A DNA stretch of 64,000 bases from Lepeophtheirus salmonis (GCF_016086655.4 NC_052138.2:7936001-8000000); one strand, 5' to 3'. Numbered from the stretch's first letter, positions 12,301-23,900 are shown. Notes: generated by a model from the letters alone, not told the origin. A program made the numbers and translations.

Positions 12301-13030
12301 GTTGCAACGTTTGACAGCTCAAATTCAAATGAAATTTATGGTGAAAATATAATCCTAAAAAATATAATATAATCGTATGTAACGAAAATTTATTCGTCAA
12401 TTAGGATTTTGCGTCTTTTATTTGTATTTTTTTATGGAAAATTCAGAAAAATAAATTGAAGATAAGTCGCATCAGCTGATATTTAGTTTTTAAGAAAATT
12501 GTCAGATTCAAGATGTATGTATGAAGTTTGCAACAAAATAATTAATATTGTGACATTAATACCTCTGAGAGGGAAGGAACAACCATTGGAGGAAGGCTAA
12601 TTCATGCTTATTAATAAAAACTTAAGTTTTTTAAGTTCTATATAAGGTATAAATATTATATAATCATATTCACATAGACATTTGGATGATAGTACTTTCA
12701 ATATCTAGAATAAAATAACTATAATTAATTAGATTGCTTAAATCTATCCGAAGATTAAAATACAGTCAAAAAAACAAAAAACATATTTAGTAATAGAGTG
12801 TTTAATAGAATTCCACCCCCAAAGAGGATACTACTATTATTTTATCAAATGACCCTACAGCATAAGAATATTTAAATATATATTGTTTTTATTTGAAGAC
12901 ACCAAATAATGAATTAATGAATTGAGTTTCAAACAAAAAATCAAAGGAATAAACAACGACAAAAAAAAATAAAGGTTTTTTAATTATTTAAATTTGAAAT
13001 AATAAGACAAAACTTTTTATCATTGAAATG
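12301..13030. other. non-coding stretch upstream of cuticle relic B
   Basis: AT-rich, no gene recognised; presumed intronic or flanking DNA of the cuticle gene at 13042. Confidence 0.4.
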
Positions 13031-13041
13031 CTATTTTCCAG

Positions 13042-13392
13042 GTAAATATCACCTTGTCTGATCTATTTGTCCTGGTTGCCACTAATTCTCACCATCCTAC
13101 ACCTTATTATTCCCCACCGAACCCAACCCACAGCAGAAATGCTCCTCAATCCAACAAGCCCGCCCATACTCCATTCTATCCCAATAGTTCCCCAACATAT
13201 CAAGACCATTATGATTTCAAGGATTACTACGACGGTCTCAACTTCAACACTGATAATTCTCGTAACGGATACGCCACCAATGGAGCCGACAGTGTCTTTC
13301 TCCCCAATGGACGTGTCCAAACAGTGACTTACACTGAAGGTGATGCTTACTCTGGATTCGTTGATGATGTGACTTACTCCTCCAAGTTATAA
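13042..13392 (+). CDS. cuticle protein, RR chitin-binding domain (copy B, C-terminally truncated)
   Basis: The exon begins after a splice acceptor (ctattttccAG, 13040-13041) with hydrophobic signal-peptide codons (VNITLSDLFVLVATNS), then a Pro/Tyr/His-rich linker (PTPYYSPPNPTHS...) and an RR-type domain: 'DYYDGLNFNTDNSRNGYATN', GADSVFLPNGRVQTVTYTEGD, and YSGFVDDVTYSS before the stop. The normally conserved Glu before RDG is Asn here. The start codon must be in an upstream exon that I cannot place. Relative to the copy at 35521 an 8-base loss just before the stop truncates the protein; the discarded Pro/Tyr tail (KPVLRPDYEPSSPQ...YYKPFY) is still readable in another frame to 13529. Could be a short functional protein or a pseudogene. 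Confidence 0.65.
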   Translation, partial: VNITLSDLFVLVATNSHHPTPYYSPPNPTHSRNAPQSNKPAHTPFYPNSSPTYQDHYDFKDYYDGLNFNTDNSRNGYATNGADSVFLPNGRVQTVTYTEGDAYSGFVDDVTYSSKL

Positions 13393-13529
13393 ACCAGCTT
13401 TTCCAAATTTACAAGCCTGTTCTAAGACCAGACTACGAGCCATCTTCACCTCAATCAACCTACATATCTCTTCCTTCCCCACATCCTAACCCAATTACTT
13501 TTCCAATCTACTACAAGCCCTTTTATTGA
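13393..13529 (+). pseudogene. out-of-frame C-terminal tail of cuticle copy B
   Basis: After the stop at 13390-13392 the expected Pro/Tyr-rich tail is still legible in other frames (SYKPAF, then KPVLRPDYEPSS, then a terminal YYKPFY and stop at 13527-13529). At least two small deletions separate it from the RR domain. It shows that the truncation of copy B is recent. Confidence 0.7.
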
Positions 13530-13619
13530 TTGGGCTTAAATTATACTATATTGAGCAATAAGTAATTATTAATTATTATGTATAAATATATTTTTTTACA
13601 AATTAAAATTAAATTATAT

Positions 13620-14200
13620 ATTTTTATTAATCAAAACTGTGATCTATAGTGTAGATGATACTTATTCTTGATTTCTTGTAGCTGTAATTTTCTACGAGTC
13701 TCCTCCAAGTTTCAAGCCTGCTCCTAGAAAAATTCTACATGCCTGCTCCTCATCCACTAGCCTACAACTCTGTTCCTTTCACACCCAAGTGGGTGAGCTC
13801 CCGTTTACCTGTCTTAAAGCTGAGGGAAATAATTAATTAATTTATGCATATATATGTTTGTTTACTGATGTCTCAATAAATTCTCGACAAATAATGTTGA
13901 AACAGCGTAAAATATTGGCAATAGTCAGGTAACTCAATTTCTCACATATACCCTATAAGCAATTTTAGAAGTTTTAAATTTGAAGTAGCAATTCCTTTGT
14001 GAATGTAATTTAAAAGAAAAAATAGCAAAAAGATTTGGGATATTTAAAGCTTATTTACGACTTTTATTTTTACTTCATGGTCAAAACTTTATATTACAGA
14101 TTCCCTAGTATTAGCTTCAATATTCATTATCCTTGTTTGTATAAATATTACTTACATTTATTTTCTATAAAATTTACAAATATTTATGTCAGCTTAAACT
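13620..14200 (+). pseudogene. cuticle-gene 3' fragment plus flank (relic B2)
   Basis: 13632-13830 reads as the end of an RR domain with stops (TVIYSVDDTYS..., then 'FYESPPSFKPAP'), followed by sequence aligning with the 3' flank of the cuticle relic at 35460-35960. Shared blocks include ttaattaattt, gtctcaataaa, the 'caatttctcacata' region and 'aacttt(a)tattacag'. It is a partial duplicate of the C locus lying directly behind copy B. No independent gene function is expected. Confidence 0.7.
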
Positions 14201-14429
14201 TGATTAAAAAACAGTAACATTCTGTGATGATTAATGAAAAAAGATCAATGTGAGATAAAAACAAAAAAGGAATGCCTGATTTTTGTCCCTAAAGTTGTAT
14301 TGACTTTAAATCACTTTTCTTTACATATTGCTTAACAATTTATATTTGCTTTATATGCTTATTCGGGTTATTTACCATTAATTATCTCTATGATAACTGT
14401 ATTTCTTGTATAATTTTTTTATAGGTCCA

Positions 14430-14585
14430 GGTTTTTGAATTTTTTTTTTTTAAAGTTATATTTGAAAGAAGATTTTTCAAAGTTTTTCTTAAAAGTTTAA
14501 ATTTTTTTTTTTCTCAAAAAAATTCTAAAAATCAACACCCCTCTAAAAAAATAAATATACATATATAATCCACCGGACGCCCCTA
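14430..14585. repeat. T/A-rich dispersed repeat with GACGCCC tail
   Basis: A low-complexity stretch (reiterated ttttttcaaaattt-like words) ending with 'ataatccaccggacgccc' at 14566-14583. The same arrangement ends at 21050-21067 ('ataatccagcagacgccc'). The shared GC-rich tail after AT-rich repeats suggests a repeat family, not simple sequence alone. Confidence 0.5.
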
Positions 14586-14823
14586 AAGTAAATCCTCAGT
14601 CTTACTTTTTGTCATTCATTCCTTTTTACTTTTAAAAATTACATCAAAATATGTGACGACATTATTTGTCAAACTGGTTCCCTCCTCCACTTTTGAATTT
14701 GTTTCGACCAGGGTATAAAAATAATGAAAAAATGCGTCTGTTAGCTTCATGAGATTTCTTTGGTTTTAGAAAACATTACCTTAACCTATCTTCCTCATTC
14801 TTCCTCGTCACATCTGCCATTAT

Positions 14824-15207
14824 TTATTCGCTTGTTAACTGAATTAAAAGGGCGAATTCAGGTTGGATGTTTAGTGCATAGTTAGTTACATGGAGTAATT
14901 CATGATCAACATGTGAAAATCCAGTTTGGAATGGCATGTTGAACAAAAAGAAACCTAAATTAACATGGCAACCCAAACAATTTGAAGACTGTTTTGAAGG
15001 GGAGAAAGAATCATGATCATGACGTTTCATTAGATCAGCTACAATCAGCTGGGGCAAGCCAGGAAGGGAAAAAGGATATAAACATGGAAATTTGCTAGAG
15101 TTACTCCAATGTCGATCCCCAATTCTGCTCAGAGTCCAACAAGGACTTACAATTATATCTCTGCAACACATACTCAGGGTTAAGTTCCATCTTTTATTAG
15201 CACACAC
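14824..15207 (-). CDS. open frame of unknown identity
   Basis: A 127-codon open frame on the minus strand, in a patch of locally higher GC (14650-15200). I do not recognise the protein. It contains eight or so Cys and several His (for example CCRDIIVSPCW, CLGCHVNLG) but no standard zinc-finger spacing, and no signal peptide or membrane segment. It may be an exon or a chance frame in a repeat; no neighbouring gene supports it. Confidence 0.2.
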   Translation of the reverse strand: MCANKRWNLTLSMCCRDIIVSPCWTLSRIGDRHWSNSSKFPCLYPFSLPGLPQLIVADLMKRHDHDSFSPSKQSSNCLGCHVNLGFFLFNMPFQTGFSHVDHELLHVTNYALNIQPEFALLIQLTSE

Positions 15208-15704
15208 GAACGTTCAAACAGGTTTTGAAAATAATTGAATCTATTTAGGAAAGGATTTTCACAACTTAGGAATTAAATAAAAATGACAACTGCTCAGGAA
15301 AATAAAGTTCCTTCTATATACTACCAACTACAAATTAACGGGCCAGCTAAAAAAAAACACACACATGATTTATATGGCCATGATACTCACAGAGCTTTTT
15401 CCTGACAAAAAAGTTTATTCGTAGCCAACTTATTTGGGAACAATTGATCTCGTGGCGTTGTTTCACTACTATGGCTTTGTTACCGGCTACATGGTTAAAT
15501 GATTACTCAAAGGAAACATATATACACAAAACAATGAGGAACAAAGCTTTTGGCACAACACAATCAAATATTATAAATGGTTTGACTTTTTGTAGCAATT
15601 GCTATTCTTGTTTAATTTATTTTTATTTTTTGGCTAATTACAAAGAATGAAATTTGCAGTCATTATTTTACTTTTTGCGACTGCACTATCTAATTACATA
15701 TATT
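15208..15704. other. non-coding stretch
   Basis: Nothing recognised; one 68-codon frame (15444-15650) without features. Confidence 0.5.
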
Positions 15705-16085
15705 TAACTTAGGGTTATGCTATGTATATTCAATTTGTATCAAAGGGAAAGAACTTCTTCCTCTGCCGACTATTTACTTCCATTGCTAATCATTATAGTA
15801 AACTTTTTTAGAGTAATTAGGAGATATTGTCTGAAAATGACAGATTGTCTTCTTCCATTTTTCTAGTTCCCTTTTTCATACACTTACATAAAACGAATAA
15901 ATATATTCTTCATATAAGGAAAATAAAGAAAACACAATTTCATACGTGGGTATTTGTTCATTTTCTCTGTAGACGTGTAGCCCAGAGAAAGTGGGACACA
16001 TTAATACATTAAAATAATGGAAGTACAATACATACGTAGGACTTGAGGAAACTAAAAAAATAAATATTACCCGCAAGGTGGTGTA
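15705..16085. repeat. dispersed repeat, copy B
   Basis: Same repeat as 25-330, same orientation, with a central insertion of roughly 60 bases relative to copy A. It ends just before the mariner element that starts at 16106. Confidence 0.8.
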
Positions 16086-16105
16086 ATAGTATATATTCTC
16101 ACATA

Positions 16106-16850
16106 CACAGTGTGTGCAACTTATATATGCCGCCACTTTGTTGCCCTCTCTTTGGCAAACACAGACACTTATGCAGTGGATTTTTTTTGTTGTTGGATAG
16201 TTCTTTCAAACTTGAACCAGTAGGAAAAAATGAACTCAATTGACAAAGAAACGTTTGTTCGCAAGGTTAAGAGTGAATTTGAGGGCTTTAAAGATCATGA
16301 AGTTGAAGTTATCAGCCCACGTTATGGTGTTTAGGGGCAACCCTCCTTGTGTGATCCTACAAGACCTCGGGGTCCAAACTTATGCCTACTTGGACGTGCT
16401 AGAGACCAAGGTGAATCCCTGGATTGACCAAGTTGCCAATAGGATGTCTTGCGTGTGGAAGGAGAACTCGATCCCTACCACACCTCGGAAAAAAAAATCA
16501 AATGGTTCTAGGACAATTTTGACGACTTCATCTCGCTGTAATTTTGGCCTCCAAACTCGCCGGAACTAAATCTGTTAGATTTTTTCTTTGTGTGTGGAGT
16601 GTGATCGAGCGACGAACTAACCGAACATTTACAACAAACTTATCAGTCGGATAAACAAGGAATTCCAGGATTTGCCAAGGGACCAAGTGGTGAAAGCCTG
16701 CTCGCGCTTTTGGTCTTGAATAGAGACTGTAATTGAGTTGGAGGTGATTTTATTAAATAAATTAAATAAGAATTGATCCATTTTCAGAATCTGGTTTTAT
16801 TTTTTAATCTGATAACTGGATGGAGAGAAAATTGCGTTTGAAAAAAAAAA
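16106..16850 (+). mobile_element. Tc1/mariner-type element, deletion derivative, one TIR kept
   Basis: The left end reads CACAGTGTGTGCAAC after a TA and resembles the TIR of the better copy at 36637-37849. From 16230 the transposase N-terminus is present (MNSIDKETFVRKVKSEFEG..KDHEVEVIS), then the reading jumps straight to the catalytic core's RVMVF and 'YAYLDVLETKVNPWIDQVAN', so the DNA-binding and first catalytic region are deleted. Frameshifts and stops follow, but 'KEFQDLPRDQVVKACSRF' near the C-terminus is clear. The right end stops at a poly-A tract near 16850 without a TIR. Dead and non-autonomous. Confidence 0.82.
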
Positions 16851-17405
16851 AAAATTGAAGCAGAACATGTAAAATTATTCATTGAAATTTTAAAAATAGT
16901 TATAAATTGTTACTTCTTCCATACGTATTACAGGAAACGAGCAAGAAAGGTTCCAATTGTAATGAATCAATTTTATACATTAAAATATTATACTATAATA
17001 TTGTAGATCCTCGACTTGAAATTCATTCAACAACTGTAGGAAGATGATTTCTTTCAACGATATTTTTATTTGTTATTTATATTGTTATTTCTTTTCAGAG
17101 GTCAGAACAAGAATTTCTATATTTTGAGCCTTTTTGCATACATTGTAATGTTGGAGAAAGTAAAAAAATATAAATGCCTTTCCTGTGAAATACTTACTTC
17201 TTTCTTAAGATTAAGGAATCACCGTCCTCCTCATCCTCCAAATATAAGACTTAGATCCTAATTGTATTTGATAATAGTAGATCATCTTAAATGAGCTGTA
17301 ATGAAGGAGAAGGGGGAGAAGAAAAGCATAAAAGACAAGGGAATCATTATTCTGTCGTCGATCTTCAACTCTATTTACAGTATAAAAAAAAGCAAAATTT
17401 AAAAT
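16851..17405. other. non-coding stretch
   Basis: AT-rich, no recognised gene; a short 63-codon frame (17070-17261) lacks features. Confidence 0.5.
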
Positions 17406-17410
17406 TTAAA

Positions 17411-18470
17411 AAAACTGTCCCTCGGCTCCACTTCTTGTCATAGCTGCAATCAAAGAACTTGTTTTAGGTGTTACAAAGATGTACCGTGGCTTTGTGATTA
17501 GCTTTAAGGGATCTCTTTATATTATTGATTTGTATGATAATGATGTAACTTTAACCGTGGTGGCGAATTCTGAGTTTCTGCTAATTGGAAGAATTACTGA
17601 ATTTTTTCAGAAGTTTCAAGAAAAAACAGGATTGGCTGTGAAAAAAAAGTAAGAACTCTATTTTACCTCTCAGGTTCCAAGAAGCCTAAAGAGGATCTTA
17701 CAGTCGGAAGTTGTAAAGTTAGAAGAATAGTGGACATTTTTGGTTTAAAATGTAATAGCATTTGTATTCATTAAGATAACTGGAACGAAATTCGGACCTC
17801 CGTCAACAAAAGAATTTCTCTCTGGAAAAGATTTAATCTTCAAAAAAAAGTTGACTTTTATAACAATTTGGTAATATCTTTAATTTATATAAGGCTACAG
17901 CAAGTTTGCAACTAGCTCAAAAAGCTATCTTTAGAAGAAGACAAAGGGATTAATGGTATGTTTTATAAAAGCTATATCAAAGGCATGAAAAGACCTAAAT
18001 CCTATATAGGTGATTGAGTAACCCAAATATCTTGTAATGTCCCGATAATTTACTCCAAAATTTTGTAGATATTTAAAGAAATCCAGCAGTAGAATGGAGA
18101 AGAAGTACAACGAACCGAAAATTTTACATATGGCTTATGATGGGGACTAATTTGACCAACAAAATTACATCCTTAATTTCTCCAGTTTGGGGATCAGTTC
18201 AGAGAATAATTTGGATGCTCACCCCTACATTTAGAGATAACTCAACTCTTGATATAATTCGACAAAATATAAATAAAAATTCACTAATAGTCCTGCTCAA
18301 AAGGTTAAAATATTTTGTCCTTTGTTATCTTTCCATTATCAAGTTTATAAACAATTCTTCATTCAATAATAAAGTTAGTATGATAAAAAGTATGAAAAAA
18401 GTAAAAATATGCATTCAAAAATGGGCTCCTACATTGTGTGTGGAGTGTCTTTTCCCATAAAAACCTCATT
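17411..18470 (+). pseudogene. LINE reverse-transcriptase relic (palm to thumb)
   Basis: An open stretch from 17411 to about 17650 begins 'NCPSAPLLVIAAIKELVLG' and reaches LYDNDVTLTV, the decayed YADD catalytic box of a non-LTR reverse transcriptase. A frame change then gives GSKKPKEDLTVGSCKVR..VDIFGLKCNS and 'NKRISLWKRFNLQKKVDFYN' NLVIS, the thumb region (W.KR..L.GK). A further open frame (18137-18460) has SLISPVWG. The CPSAP word is shared with the copy at 44330, so both belong to one family. Interrupted by stops; catalytic Asp is replaced by Asn. Confidence 0.75.
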
Positions 18471-18804
18471 TATTAAAGTTCATTCATTGTCTATTCATTG
18501 AGAAATTCGGAGAATCGTAGTCAAAAATTAAATCCCCCATTTCCTTGACTTGCACGTACTAAGAACTGGTTTCTTAAGACTGATGTATTAAATCTGACGC
18601 ATGGAGTTTTTTTATTATTATCTTACTCAAATTATGTTTTTCTACATTTAAGACTGTCGTAGTTTCAATCACGGAACCTATACTTTCCTAGATGTGAATT
18701 GTATGAGGTTAAGGGACCGGAAAGGAATGAGCATAACACAAATATGACACTCCTTTCATAATTTATTAGTGACTACGAATTATTTCATATTATAAAAACT
18801 AGCT

Positions 18805-19125
18805 CTCTCAATCAATTCTTAATTTTTTTCACAAATGCATAGAAAAATGTTTAAGCTTCTTTAGTTTAAAAAAAAATTTCTCTATTAATTAGAAGGGTCA
18901 TTTTTTGCCCAAAACATCGAAGTCAATTGAAAGATAAATAAGTAGCCTTATTATTTATTACGACAACAAACTTCTTAATCTCATAAAAACGGATTCCGTC
19001 TATCAATTTTTATATTTTTTTCACTAATGAATAAAAAAATGTGCAAATTTCCTTATATTAAAACAATCTATTTTTAATTAGAAGGGTTGTTATTAGCCCA
19101 AAACGTCAAAACCAATGCAGAAATC
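18805..19125. repeat. direct repeat pair, ~193-bp spacing
   Basis: Segments 18805-18937 and 18998-19125 align, sharing tcaatt..taattttttcac.aatg.ata.aaaaatgt and 'aattagaagggt' followed by gcccaaaac. The two copies are diverged; no coding. It looks like an old tandem duplication. Confidence 0.7.
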
Positions 19126-20055
19126 ATTTTAAGTTATTAAATGAAGCTGTATGTATATTGCGTCTTTATCTTGAATTTTTGCAATGCCAATATAGTTTAA
19201 ACCCTCTGGAACTTTATTAGTGTAAATTTTTTGTAATATCTTTAAGAAAAAGTAATCCAATTTATGATATAAAAGATGTGTACATTCATGGTGTTTTATG
19301 CGTCACAAAACTTCTTATCGGACAGCTTTTATACGTGGGGGAGAAAGCAATCCCTCTTTTGTAACATAACTAAATAAAGTACTCATAAAAAATATATATA
19401 CGTACAAATTTTAGTAACTAATCTGTCCACCAATAAAGAGTACTTTAATATGAATAACCTTAAAGAGAAAAAAACAAAAGATACGTATCTAATGCTGAAT
19501 TTTTTTTAAATATAATGAAAAGAAACAAAATTACCTTTCAAACCTAGAGGGGCACCCGTTTTTCAACAATTTTCACCTGCCATAACATTTGCATTTTTCA
19601 TCAAAACATAGCAAAAATTTCAAAAATTCTTTCTTATACTTAACAAATATTAAATAAGCAATAAAAAATTTAAATTACCTTTGCATAAAAAAAATATGAT
19701 AGGTAAATGTTATTTTATCGAATTCCAAAAATGACATAGTTTGATGACTTATATAGGATAAATATAAAGTCTTATGATGAAATAATTAATACATTTTAGA
19801 GATACTATTACTCTTTTTAATACTTTCAAAATATCTTAAATTTCAAGAAAAATAATTAAATAGGGAATGAATAAAAATATGGAAGACCAGTATCACATCA
19901 AGACAAAAAGGTTCTTTTTAATATCCAAGATATTGTATATATTATGGATGTATGAAAATGAAGTATACTAAATTTTCGATTCTATATTTAATTGGCAATC
20001 TTTTTGTTAAGTGAGATTGGAATTTCTCCAGATAATTATTAACTTAATAACCTAT
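19126..20055. other. non-coding stretch
   Basis: AT-rich; no gene, element boundary or structured repeat recognised. Confidence 0.5.
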
Positions 20056-20059
20056 TTTC

Positions 20060-20335
20060 AGTTTCGTCTACTCCTTCGTCTTGTTTCGCCTCATCTTGGT
20101 CAGCTAATAGTCTTTGTCATCATTTCGTCAGCTTTCGTCTTCGTCATAGTTACGTCAGCGTCATAATATTGTCTTCGTCATACATTGTCATTGTTTCGTC
20201 ATAGTTATCTTTCATTTCGTCTCCATCTTGTCTTCGTCAGAGTTTCGTCTTCATCTCGTCTGCGTAATGATTTTCGTTAAATTTTCGTCTTCGCCAAAGT
20301 TATTGTCTTCGTCAGAGTTTCATCTGCATTCGTAA
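20060..20335. repeat. degenerate TTCGTC tandem array (left)
   Basis: About 275 bp built from irregular repeats of tttcgtcttcgtcag-like words. A block in it (cattgt.a.tgtttcgtc.tagttatctttta) recurs at 24440-24520 in the same orientation, so the two arrays are directly repeated copies of one sequence flanking the 4-kb region between them. Confidence 0.8.
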
Positions 20336-20534
20336 AAAAAGTTCTAATTTGATTTATATTTTCTTAGTAATAAATAACGTTTGAAAAATAGGGGTTGAAA
20401 GTACAAAAAATTATGTCAATATGGGCCGGGGTAGGTTCATAACCCACAACCAAATCATTGTAATTGGCAAGGGAAACATTTATTTGAGATTTTATTTACT
20501 TTTTTTGACCACAAATTGTGTAATATAAGCAAGG

Positions 20535-23297
20535 CACTTAGTGAGCTCATAACCCAACGCCAATTCACTGTTTTTATATACGACTTTTTCGGTTATTCCA
20601 ATTTTTTTAAATTATATGATCCATTTGACTTCCTACTGTGTTTGCAAATTAGAAATTTGATTTCGTTATTCTGGCAAATTATGTAACAGAGCAAAAAATT
20701 TAATTTTCTCGTTGTAGCTATAGATCTTTAAAATATTTTCAATAAATTAAATATTTGAAATTTAACTTCTTAAATTTTGTTCCTAAAGATTAAATTTATT
20801 GTTATTAATTATGGGTATTTGATTTTTTTTTTTCAAAAATTTAATATTTGAATTTTTTTTTTCAAAAATTTAATATTTGAAACTTTTTTTTCAAAAAATT
20901 AAATTTTTTATGAATAGCTATGGTTTTTTGAATTTTAAAAAATAATAATAATTTTTATGAATAGCAATGGTTTTTTGAATGTTTCTGAAAAACTTTTAAT
21001 TTTTGGATTTGTATTATAAAAATTCCAAAATCCAAGCCCCCTGCAAAATATAATCCAGCAGACGCCCATGGGTTATTATCCAGAATGGGGAGCTCAGGCC
21101 TAGAAACGTTTAAAAGCCTAATAATATTTTTTGAAGTTAAAAAGTAAAGTATTCAAAATCCGTTAAATTTTAGTCCAGGTTGAGAATCATTCATGAATCT
21201 GTAAGAAAAAAAATATTTTTTTTTCTCACAGAGATTTTCATTTTTTGTGGCCAGGGTTTCTTTTTATTTTTATTCGTAGTCGTAAAAGGTGAACATACGT
21301 ATTTAATTTGTTTGGTGTTCTATAATTTATTAATTACACTGTACAACAGCAACAATGGTACAAAAACAGTACATACTCATTTTAATAGAGCTTGATCCCC
21401 TGATTCCAAATATGGCCTTATTTTTTCTCTCAAAGCCTCATAGCCTTATGGTAAAACGCATAATTTTTATTTTATTTTTGGCTGGTTTTAAGGTTCAAAG
21501 CTGTTTTAAGCCCTCGGCGTGGAAGATAAGGATAAGTTATGATAATATACTTTAAAACCGAAAGTTATAAAATTCTAAAACCATTTTTAGAATGTCTGCA
21601 TCATATTTATAACTTGAGTTATCATTGTTTAAAGTGGAAAATAGGTGATTTTTATTCAGAGGCTCATAGCTTCAAGACGAATAGATCCAAATGTTTAAAA
21701 GTCTCTCATTGAATACCTGAAATTATAAACTTCAATTGAAAAAAAGAAGCCTACCAAGAACATTCGACATCGTTGTCAATTTGAGATAAGGCCACGACAT
21801 AGATATTCCAAGGATAAACCTTATTTTTGAATTGATATCATAATAAAAGTCCATATTTATTGGTATGCCCCAGCTAGAAGAAAAAAAGAGAGAGTAAAAG
21901 AAAATGGATAAAAATAAAAGATGGACTATACAATTTGTTATAACACATTTCTCAACCTGTATAGATAAATTATTTCAAGGTCCATGGACACAAGATGACT
22001 CGTAGTGAGTGAGGAATTCCAGAAGAAGTATATTCAAGGGAGTCTTCGGAGCAAATCTTTTTTTTCTCTCTCTCTTTGTTTCAATCTCTTCTAGCTGGGG
22101 CCTTATCTCAAATTGACAACAATATAGAGCGTTTTTGGGAGGCTCTTTTTTTGAATTAAAGTGCATACTTCCAGCTATCCAATGGCAGACGTTTAAACTT
22201 TTTGAATAAACTTGTTTTGTAGCTATAAATAAAAAAGACCTATTTTCCATTTTAAACAAAGATAACTCGAGTTATAAGTATGAAACATACATTTTGAAAA
22301 TGTTTTTAGAATTTTGTAACATTCAGCTTTAAAATAACTAACATGTCTTATCCACCGAGGGCTTAAAACAGCTTTGAACCTAAAAAGTTATGACCTTTTT
22401 CTAAAGCCACGAGAATATGAGAGAAAAAGTAAGGCCATATTTAGAATCGGGAGATCAAACTGAACTAAGTTGAGCAAATGTTGTTCTAGCGCATAAAAAA
22501 AAGTGTGATTTTGTTGGATAGGGTTATTTAAAATTGAGTACACTATCTTTTGAGACGTAATTATTTTACTAAAAAGCTTTCAGACATTAAATATATTGGT
22601 GCCAGTGATTGGGAAAACTGTGTAAGAAATATTCGTTCCATTTTTTCACCTGCTAATTATGTATTAATATGCAATTTTTATGAAAACCTTTACATACAAA
22701 TTAATTGACTTTACTAGTTCACCATCTTCAAGTTCGAATCCATGAGCTGTCTAATTTGAAAAAAATACGTACAGAAAAATGTCATTCTAATTCATTACTG
22801 TTATATTTGTGACTTTTTCTTGAGATTCCACCCCTACCCCCTACCAAAATAAAAAAAAACATTGAAGAGGTATTTTGTGCCTATTTACTTAAATGAACGG
22901 TACCTTAAGTAAACGCATTACCAAATATTATCTAATGAGTAAATCAAAATTTAATGAGGCTATAGTAACAATATCCCTAAACACCTTGGCCTTCAATGAA
23001 TTAAATACCTAAATGTTCGCTTATTACTACTAAAAATACGAAGAAAAGGTAACAATCGGACCAGAAATGAGAATGTCTGTAAGAAAAAAAAAAATTTATT
23101 ACAAATACTGTTTTTCAATTTATAGTTATGGCTCTTAAATGTTTCTAAGCCTGAGCCCCCATTCTTGATGCTGACCGCCTTTTCAAACACAGTAGGAAGT
23201 CAAGTCAAATGGATCATATAAATAAAACTTTTTAGTCAAAACTCTAGAGGCCATATCAAAAAACAGTGAATTAGCGTTGGGTTATGAGCCCAATACG
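20535..23297. repeat. 2.8-kb imperfect palindrome
   Basis: The left arm (20535 to about 21880) and right arm (about 22050-23297) are inverted copies. Matching points: cataacccaacgc.aattcactgtttt (20553) with its complement at 23268; agaatgggg.gctcaggc (21092) with 23150; 'tttaagccctcggcg' (21509) with 22358; 'caatttgagataaggcc' (21777) with 22098; 'cccagctagaag' (21866) with 22092. The left arm carries an extra AT-rich insertion (about 20650-21070). No transposase frame was found in either arm. The ~170-bp apex contains a GA/CT-rich stretch. Confidence 0.85.
20780..21068. repeat. T/A-rich dispersed repeat with GACGCCC tail
   Basis: Repeated tttcaaaaatttaatatttga words, two nearly exact in a row, then ggttttttgaa words, ending in 'ataatccagcagacgccc' (21050-21067). 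Same design as 14430-14585. It lies only in the left arm of the palindrome, so it arrived after the arms formed or was lost from the other arm. Confidence 0.55.
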
Positions 23298-23531
23298 TTT
23301 TCCGCAGGATAAAGTAAATAGAGTTTCACATAACAGGTAGTCATCCTGATATGCCCAAATTTTATCACGTCCTTTCAAATTGCTCACCTTCTCGGGTTAC
23401 ATTTTAGTATTAAAGAATATCTTAACCTATAGCTCCAGAGGAACTGCATTCCGGTCATACACCATCACCTAGATTACAAATACCTTTACAGATAACATTA
23501 AGTATAATACCAAAAAAGTTACAGAGTTCTG

Positions 23532-23900
23532 CCAATAATGACCCACTTTTCGACCAGCGTTTACTTGCACAACCCATGAGCTGGGGTGTATTATAGGACA
23601 TTGAAAGGGATCCTTAATGCTTAGGGAAGCGGTGACGGTGGGTAATGATCCACTTTTTGAAAATGCGATTATTTTGCACAACCCTTGGGTGGGGTGTATT
23701 ATAGGATATCAAAAGAGGACCTTAATGCTCTTGGAAGTGGTGGGTAGTTATCCACTTTTTGGACCAGTGGTTCACTTGTATAACCAGGTTGTTTTATAAT
23801 ATATTAGAAGGGGTTCTTGATACTTAAGATAGTGAGGGAGATATGTTTTGATCCCTCTTAAGGACCAGCTGTCCGCCTGCACAACATGTTGGCCTAGGTA
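23532..23900. repeat. tandem repeat, ~105-bp unit, about 3.5 copies
   Basis: Successive units start near 23535, 23645, 23748 and 23853. Each contains atgatccactttttgga-like, ttg.acaaccc.tg..tggggtgtattatagg and gg.ccttaatgctt words. Later copies are increasingly diverged. No open frame is shared between units. Confidence 0.8.

Noticed and set aside
22259..23190. Open frames in the right arm of the palindrome
   Set aside because: They are not conserved as open frames in the left arm and match nothing recognisable.
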